Position numbers and translations under genes: made by a program. A stretch of DNA of 64,000 nucleotides from JAWXBM01 sp964470455 (GTDB taxonomy: Bacteria; Pseudomonadota; Gammaproteobacteria; Xanthomonadales; SZUA-36), in assembly GCA_964470455.1 (NCBI GenBank), contig CAYYCX010000007.1, positions 1-64,000 on the forward strand. The letters are read 5' to 3'. A model generated the notes under the pieces. The model searched no databases and was not told where the DNA came from. It saw only the letters and a program-made list of their open reading frames with translations. This document shows, piece after piece, positions 59,142-64,000 of this stretch (its first letter is position 1; every line of letters begins with the position of its first letter).

Positions 59142-61493
59142 ATGCACACAGCTAGAATTAATCGTTCCGTCTGTAATAGATTTATTTTTGGATTGGCTGC
59201 CGGGTTCCTGCTGCTGCCCAGCGCACCGGTGTTTGCCCAGACGCTGGAAGAAGTGATTGTTACTGCGCAAAAGCGCGAAGTAGTGCTGCAGGATGCGCCG
59301 CTGTCGATTTCCGCTTTTTCAGGCGAAACGCTTGAAAGAGGCGGCATCCAGAATGCCGAGGACCTGGCCAGGTCGACAACCGGCCTGTCATTCACCAACC
59401 CGACGCCGTTCGACATCGAATTCAACATGCGCGGCGTGATGAATACGCGCCTCGATGCGCCCAGCGCCTCACGCTCGGTGGGCTTGTTCCTGGACGAAGT
59501 GGTGGTAGGCCGCATGGGCCTGATCAGTGCCGACTTCTACGATGTGGAGCGCGTTGAAGTCCTGCGCGGCCCGCAGGGCGTACTGCTGGGCAAGAACGTG
59601 GTCGGCGGCGCCATCAACATCATCACGGCTTCACCGGAATTCGAAACCTCCGGAAAAGTCACGGGCACCCTGGGCAACCTGGATTTGCGCCGCATCACCG
59701 GCCATGTAACCGGAGGCCTGAGCGAGAATGTGGCCGCACGCGCAGCTTTCCAGTACCGCACCGATGACGGCTTTGCCGAAGATGCGGTGACCGGCCGCGA
59801 CCTGCACGATATCGACAGCTTCCAGGGCCGCATGGCGTTCCTGTACCAGGGCGAGGAAGACTTCACTGCCAACCTGGTGGTTGATTTCATGGATGAGTCC
59901 GGAAACGGTACCTGTACCATTGGCGAAAACGGCAATCCGTGGGCGGTTGCCCGTGCCTTCCTGGGGCTGACCGACATTCGTCAATGCATGCCGGAGCCGG
60001 TGCAGTATTCCATTACACCCGAAGGCAGGGTCGGGTTCTTCAACCGCGATTCAATGGGCGTTAACCTGCGGCTGGACAAGGGCTACGAAAACTACACCTT
60101 CACCTCCATCACGGCCTACCGTACCGGTGATGGCCAGAGCCAGTACTCGCAAACCGGCCTGGGCCCGGATGCACCCGGCCTGGCGGCGGAGTTTTTTGCC
60201 CGGGTTGGCGCTGGAAATATCGCTGGCGCGATTCCCCTGGGCCTGGCGTTCGATTTCCCGGTCAATGAAATCGAAGACCTGAGCCAGTTCAGCCAGGAAT
60301 TCCGCTTCACATCCGAGCCTTCCGACAGCCGTTGGGACTGGATTGCGGGTGGCTACTACCAGCAGGACGAAGTGGACAAGTTTGACCGCTTCTGGTCGGA
60401 AGTTCTGTTGGGCGCCATCGGCGCGGCCCCGGGCAGCCTCAATGGCGAGAGTACCTGGGATAACTCAGCTGATATCAAGAGCTATGCTCTTTTCGGGCAA
60501 CTGGGGTTCCAGATCACCGACACGCTGAAATTTACCGCCGGTGGACGTTATACCCAGGACAAGATCAGCGGCCACATCACCGGCACCGCGGTCCGGCTGG
60601 GTGACAAGTTCCGGCCCCAGGATCTGATACCGCAGACACCGCTGACCGGTGAACCGGGTCCCGGCGGTGTTCTGATTCCCTACCCGCAGGGTGGCGGTTA
60701 CAGCACTCCTTATGGCGAAACCTTTGATGAAACCACCTTTCAGGGCATTCTGGAGTGGCAGGCCACCGACGACATGTTGCTGTACGGCACCATTTCCGAA
60801 GGCTACAAGAGCGGCGGTTTCCAGGACACGCCACCCAATACCCTCGGCGCCACACTCGCCTATGATCCCGAGAACGTCACCAACTACGAAATCGGCCTCA
60901 AGTCGGAGTTCTTCAACAACCGCGTTCGCCTGAACGGCGCCTTGTTCTACATGGACTATGCCGACCTGCAGGTGGAGTTCACCAACGACGTCTGCCTGTG
61001 CAACATTGTGTCCAATGCCTCTGACGCTGAGATCAAGGGTGCCGAACTCGAGATGCAGTTCGCCGCCACCGAGTCGCTGTATGTCTGGGCCTCTGGCTCC
61101 TGGGTGGATACCGAGTACCTCGACTATGTGATCAGCACCGGTGATTTTTCCGGCAACCAGATGCAGCGCACGCCCGAGTTCCAGTTCAACACCGGCTTTG
61201 AATTCACCACCGGCGCCGGCAGCTGGGAAGATGCCCTGTTGTTCCGCCTGAACTACACCTGGCAGGATGAAATGCCCTGGGCCCACACCAACGTGGCCTG
61301 GGAGCCGTCGTTCGGACTGGTGGATGGACGCATCAGCCTGGCGCCGCAAGGCCAGCCCTGGAGCGTCTCGGTGTGGGGCAAGAACCTGACGGATGAAGAT
61401 GTGCGCGCCAACGTGATCGAATTCCTCGGCGGCATCGCATCGATCTACACGCCACCCCGCACTTACGGCGTGGATGTGACCTGGGAGTTCTGA
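59142..61493 (+). CDS. TonB-dependent outer-membrane receptor
   Basis: A 783-residue outer-membrane receptor. A signal peptide ends at PVFAQ, and the TonB box EEVIVTAQ follows immediately. The plug domain reads DVERVEVLRGPQGVLLGKNVVGGAINI, and the barrel ends with the typical YGVDVTWEF carrying a C-terminal aromatic. The substrate is unknown; the sequence is of the large iron/oligomer receptor type without siderophore features. GGGGAAA lies before ATG 59142. Divergent from the VPS10-like/CocE operon, so it may import the product of those enzymes. Confidence 0.95.
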   Translation: MHTARINRSVCNRFIFGLAAGFLLLPSAPVFAQTLEEVIVTAQKREVVLQDAPLSISAFSGETLERGGIQNAEDLARSTTGLSFTNPTPFDIEFNMRGVMNTRLDAPSASRSVGLFLDEVVVGRMGLISADFYDVERVEVLRGPQGVLLGKNVVGGAINIITASPEFETSGKVTGTLGNLDLRRITGHVTGGLSENVAARAAFQYRTDDGFAEDAVTGRDLHDIDSFQGRMAFLYQGEEDFTANLVVDFMDESGNGTCTIGENGNPWAVARAFLGLTDIRQCMPEPVQYSITPEGRVGFFNRDSMGVNLRLDKGYENYTFTSITAYRTGDGQSQYSQTGLGPDAPGLAAEFFARVGAGNIAGAIPLGLAFDFPVNEIEDLSQFSQEFRFTSEPSDSRWDWIAGGYYQQDEVDKFDRFWSEVLLGAIGAAPGSLNGESTWDNSADIKSYALFGQLGFQITDTLKFTAGGRYTQDKISGHITGTAVRLGDKFRPQDLIPQTPLTGEPGPGGVLIPYPQGGGYSTPYGETFDETTFQGILEWQATDDMLLYGTISEGYKSGGFQDTPPNTLGATLAYDPENVTNYEIGLKSEFFNNRVRLNGALFYMDYADLQVEFTNDVCLCNIVSNASDAEIKGAELEMQFAATESLYVWASGSWVDTEYLDYVISTGDFSGNQMQRTPEFQFNTGFEFTTGAGSWEDALLFRLNYTWQDEMPWAHTNVAWEPSFGLVDGRISLAPQGQPWSVSVWGKNLTDEDVRANVIEFLGGIASIYTPPRTYGVDVTWEF

Positions 61494-61524
61494 TGCTGAA
61501 GGGAAGCGCTCCTGCCGGAACCAT

Positions 61525-61620
61525 GTAGGAGCGAGCCATGCTCGCGACAGAAAACTGGAATTTCGGCAGCGTGGCTGCTTCCCGTCGGAGCAATGCAGGA
61601 GCGAGCCGGGCTCGCAATAA
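61525..61620. repeat. REP-like hairpin cluster
   Basis: GTAGGAGCGAGCCATGCTCG, an inverted GGCAGCGTGGCTGC unit and CAGGAGCGAGCCGGGCTCGC follow the receptor stop. Confidence 0.85.
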
Positions 61621-61628
61621 CCTCAAAC

Positions 61629-61663
61629 GGGGCCAGAACCTGAGTTCTGGCCCCGTTTTTTTT
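61629..61663 (+). terminator. Strong Rho-independent terminator
   Basis: GGGGCCAGAAC, loop CTGA, GTTCTGGCCCC, then G and eight T. It ends receptor transcription 20 bases before the next gene starts. Confidence 0.92.
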
Positions 61664-61683
61664 AACACCAGGAAAGCCACCCG

Positions 61684-62823
61684 GTGAAATCCAAAACCAC
61701 GAAATTGATTCGACGGGGCTGTGTATGCGTCCTGGTATGGGCCGGTGTGTGTACCGCCAGTCCGCTGTTGGCCGAGCCACTGCAAACCCGTAACGTAATC
61801 CTGCTCACACTGGATGGCGTTCGTGCACAGGACATCTTTAGCGGGCTGGATGAAACCATCGCGCAGCACGACGCAAAACAGGAATATTCAGAAATTGCCG
61901 AGGTGCGGCAGCGCTATGTCGGTGATGATGCCGGGCAAAGGCGTGCCGCCTTGTTGCCCAACTTCTGGAACCGCCTCGCGCCGCGGGGCGTGGTGCTGGG
62001 CAATGCCGCTTACAACAATCATGTCACAGTGCAGAACCGGATTCTGTGGTCCACGCCGGGGTATGTGGAAATGCTCACCGGCGCGCCACGGGCGGATGTC
62101 ACCGACAACGTCGATCACCGGTTTCCCTACCCGACTGCATTGCAGCTTGCCCGCCAGAAGCTGGGCCTCGGTTTTGGAGAAGTGGCGCAGATCGGCTCCT
62201 GGGATGGTTACTCGCTGGCATCGGCCAATGGCGACGATGCTTTCCTGATGGTAGGCACCTTCGATGCCGTGCCGGAGCCTTACAGCAATGCCCGCATGAC
62301 CGAACTCGCGGAGCTGCGGCGTGAAGTGATGGGGCTGTGGTCTGAAGGCAGTAATGACACCCTGACCTTCCGCATCGCGCTCGAGTACCTGCAGAAGAAC
62401 CAGCCGCGGGTTATGTGGCTGGCGCTGGTGAATTCCGATGACTGGGCGCACGCTGATCGTTACGACCGCTACCTGGACTACCTGCACCAGGCGGATGGGT
62501 TCCTGGGTGAATTGTGGGATACGCTGCAGGCTGCGGATAACTACCGCGACCGCACCACCCTCATCATCACCACCGACCACGGCCGTGGCCTGCAGGGTTC
62601 CGACTGGGCTGAACACGACATCACCATTCCCGGCAGCGAAGCCATCTGGCTGGCGATCATTGGCCCGGATACGGCTGATGTGGGCGAGGTAAAGTCACCG
62701 GGCACGGTCTACCAGGGCCAGGTCGCCGCCACGCTGCTGTACTTGCTGGGAATTGACTATCGGCAACTGGGCGTGGATGCCTTGCCGCCAATCGAACTGT
62801 TGGGTATCCGGTTGGAGCAATAG
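61684..62823 (+). CDS. Exported alkaline-phosphatase-superfamily protein
   Basis: A 379-residue secreted metal-dependent phosphatase/phosphodiesterase-fold protein. After a signal peptide (VCTASPLLAEP) comes NVILLTLDGVRAQDIFSG with the first metal Asp; later elements are LVNSDDWAHADRYDR and LIITTDHGRG with the second metal pair. The start is GTG at 61684 with AGGAAA upstream. Substrate unknown: it could act on phosphodiesters or sulfate esters. A strong terminator separates it from the receptor gene, so it needs its own promoter. Confidence 0.85.
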   Translation: MKSKTTKLIRRGCVCVLVWAGVCTASPLLAEPLQTRNVILLTLDGVRAQDIFSGLDETIAQHDAKQEYSEIAEVRQRYVGDDAGQRRAALLPNFWNRLAPRGVVLGNAAYNNHVTVQNRILWSTPGYVEMLTGAPRADVTDNVDHRFPYPTALQLARQKLGLGFGEVAQIGSWDGYSLASANGDDAFLMVGTFDAVPEPYSNARMTELAELRREVMGLWSEGSNDTLTFRIALEYLQKNQPRVMWLALVNSDDWAHADRYDRYLDYLHQADGFLGELWDTLQAADNYRDRTTLIITTDHGRGLQGSDWAEHDITIPGSEAIWLAIIGPDTADVGEVKSPGTVYQGQVAATLLYLLGIDYRQLGVDALPPIELLGIRLEQ

Positions 62824-62844
62824 CAGCGAGACTTGCCCGGGATA

Positions 62845-62942
62845 GGGTCGGCAGCACGGCTGCCTTCTACAGTGGAAGTGAGCCATGCTCGCGATGGTTC
62901 GGCTGCCTCCTACAGTGGGAGCGAGCCATGCTCGCGATTGTT
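62845..62942. repeat. REP-like hairpin cluster
   Basis: GGCAGCACGGCTGCCTTCTA, GAAGTGAGCCATGCTCGCGA and GGGAGCGAGCCATGCTCGCG lie between the phosphatase gene and the small unknown gene. Confidence 0.85.
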
Positions 62943-62947
62943 CCAGC

Positions 62948-63154
62948 TCACTCCTGTTCCAACACCCGCCGCATCGCCTGGCAAAACCGCAAAGCCGCAT
63001 AAGCTTCAAATTCGACCGCCGGGTCCAGCTTGCGGTCCCAGGCCTCGTTGATCTGGTCCAGGCAGTCCAGCACCGTGGCGGTGCCGAGTTCGCCTGGCTC
63101 CAGCTGGTCCAGGCGATCAGCCATCGCCAACAGAAAGTCGCCAAAACCGTACAT
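62948..63154 (-). CDS. Small hypothetical protein
   Basis: A 68-residue predicted helical acidic protein (LLAMADRLDQLEPGELGTAT, LDCLDQINEAWDRKLDP). No family recognised. The composition is even and protein-like, which favours a real gene. ATG 63154 is used; a GTG at 63190 would extend it into a palindromic repeat. No neighbour gives a hint of its role. Confidence 0.5.
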   Translation of the reverse strand: MYGFGDFLLAMADRLDQLEPGELGTATVLDCLDQINEAWDRKLDPAVEFEAYAALRFCQAMRRVLEQE

Positions 63155-63204
63155 GTCAAAACCCGGCGAAGCCGGCTCCAAAACCGTCACTCCGGGCTTT
63201 TAAG

Positions 63205-63238
63205 CCGTCATTCCGGGCTTGGCCCGGAATCCAATTCC
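63205..63238. repeat. Dispersed palindrome TCATTCCGGGCTTGGCCCGG
   Basis: A single unit of the CCGG palindrome family between two minus-strand genes. Confidence 0.7.
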
Positions 63239-63265
63239 CGCTGGGCGAACTCGCAATATCAATCC

Positions 63266-64000
63266 TCATGGGAAGGCCTTCAGTACTTCACGGGTCAGGT
63301 CCCACTCATTGAATCCCTGTGCCCCATAATCAAGTCCACGCCGCACGATGACCACATTTCTTGAGGGCACGATGATGACGTACTGGCCACGGTTGCCGGC
63401 GGTGGTATAGGCATCGCGCGGTACATCCGTTCGCTCATCGGGCACCAGCCAGAACTGCCCCCCATAGAAATTGCCGCCGTCGGCGGTGGCTGGCGCAGGC
63501 GTGCGCACAAACTCAATCCATTCCTCAGACAGCAGGCGTTCGCCGTTCCACATTCCGCCCTGCAGGTAGAGCAGGCCAAAGCGGGCCAGGTCGCGGGCAT
63601 TGGTATACACCTGGCTGCTGAGCACGAAATCGCCGAAGCGGTCGGTGCTGACCAGGGTGTTGCGCATGCCAATGCGGTCCAGCAGGGCGCGGCGTGGATA
63701 TTGGGCATAGGTTTGCGCATCGCCCAGCGCCTGTTTCATGGCATACACGGCCAACAGGGTGTCGTAGTTCTCGTAATCCCAGAAAGTGCCGGGCTCACGG
63801 ATCAGGCCGCGGTTGCGTGCGCCTTCGGCGGAGCTGGCGCCGGCCCAATAGGACAATCCAGAACCGGTGGCATATTCGCGGTTGAAACTGTCGACCGGAT
63901 CGAGCCCGCTGGACATGTTCAGCAAATGCCGCAGCGTGATCGAGTTTCTCGGGTCGTTCCCGGGGCGAGCAACATCGGGCAGCCAGTCGATATCCAGCGG
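63266..64000 (-). CDS. Beta-lactamase family serine hydrolase (5' end outside window)
   Basis: The C-terminal 244 residues of a serine beta-lactamase/class C-like hydrolase (COG1680). Seen are TLRHLLNMSSGLDP, the Tyr motif FWDYENYDTLLAVYAM, and the region TNARDLARFGLLYLQGG of esterase-type members. The catalytic SxxK lies beyond the window edge. The frame is open to base 64000. Members are exported esterases or peptidases; real beta-lactamase activity is unlikely. The stop is preceded by EVLKAFP. Confidence 0.9.
   Translation of the reverse strand, partial: PLDIDWLPDVARPGNDPRNSITLRHLLNMSSGLDPVDSFNREYATGSGLSYWAGASSAEGARNRGLIREPGTFWDYENYDTLLAVYAMKQALGDAQTYAQYPRRALLDRIGMRNTLVSTDRFGDFVLSSQVYTNARDLARFGLLYLQGGMWNGERLLSEEWIEFVRTPAPATADGGNFYGGQFWLVPDERTDVPRDAYTTAGNRGQYVIIVPSRNVVIVRRGLDYGAQGFNEWDLTREVLKAFP

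Noticed and set aside
1..64000. tRNA, rRNA or riboswitch
   Set aside because: No cloverleaf with a TTCGA loop, conserved rRNA stretch or known riboswitch core was noticed by eye; a tRNAscan-SE and Infernal run would settle it.

Overview
The window is GC-rich, densely packed and almost entirely protein-coding. Its gene families (DUF1244, TrhO, YajQ, Dcp, PsuG, DUF885, a TonB-dependent receptor, a type IV prepilin) and its many interspersed REP-like hairpins containing GTAGGAGC point to a Gram-negative gammaproteobacterium, perhaps of the Xanthomonadales/Lysobacterales or Woeseia-like group. That placement is inference. A run of 10 N shows this is a draft or metagenome assembly. I saw no rRNA or tRNA genes and no CRISPR array.

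Left part (1-38.4 kb): chromosomal housekeeping and scavenging genes. They include a secreted AstE-like hydrolase, an esterase-TPR protein, the lipoprotein peptidase Dcp, an acyl-CoA synthetase, a cytochrome c/beta-barrel fusion, DUF1993-trhO, a secreted methyltransferase-like protein, a NERD protein, a YhiN-type flavoprotein, a YtcJ-type amidohydrolase, an orphan prepilin, a DmpA-type peptidase coupled to psuG, and a four-gene operon headed by a fused hydantoinase A/B. Further right come yajQ with an orphan Pycsar-effector-like membrane protein, a secreted VWA protein with four internal repeats, DUF1993-DUF885, an SDR and a quinone-reductase-like enzyme.

Middle part (38.46-51.73 kb): an accessory island, visibly less GC-rich over much of its length. 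A 58-bp perfect direct repeat flanks it; the repeat is the 3' end of a glutathione S-transferase gene that lies intact just to the right. The cargo looks like defence: an XRE-ImmA regulator with an unknown partner under a 16-bp inverted repeat, a small Cys/His protein, a DUF3800 protein, a 532-aa protein with a GGCT-like start and a possible HEPN-like remainder, an IS5-family element with a TTAG target duplication, and a two-gene restriction-like unit. That unit is a PLD nuclease joined to an SF2 helicase (broken only by the assembly gap), followed by a type ISP-like methyltransferase/specificity protein. No integrase is visible. This island is the best candidate for an unusual system.

Right part (51.7-64 kb): GST, an alpha/beta hydrolase, a VPS10/BNR-repeat secreted protein translationally close to a CocE/S15 hydrolase, a divergent TonB-dependent receptor, a phosphatase-like secreted protein with a strong terminator before it, a small unknown gene and a truncated beta-lactamase-family serine hydrolase.

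A recurrent theme is that REP-like repeats run into genes. They are translated in frame in three proteins, lie at the HyuA/HyuB fusion junction, supply two TAG stop codons and supply one possible ATG start.
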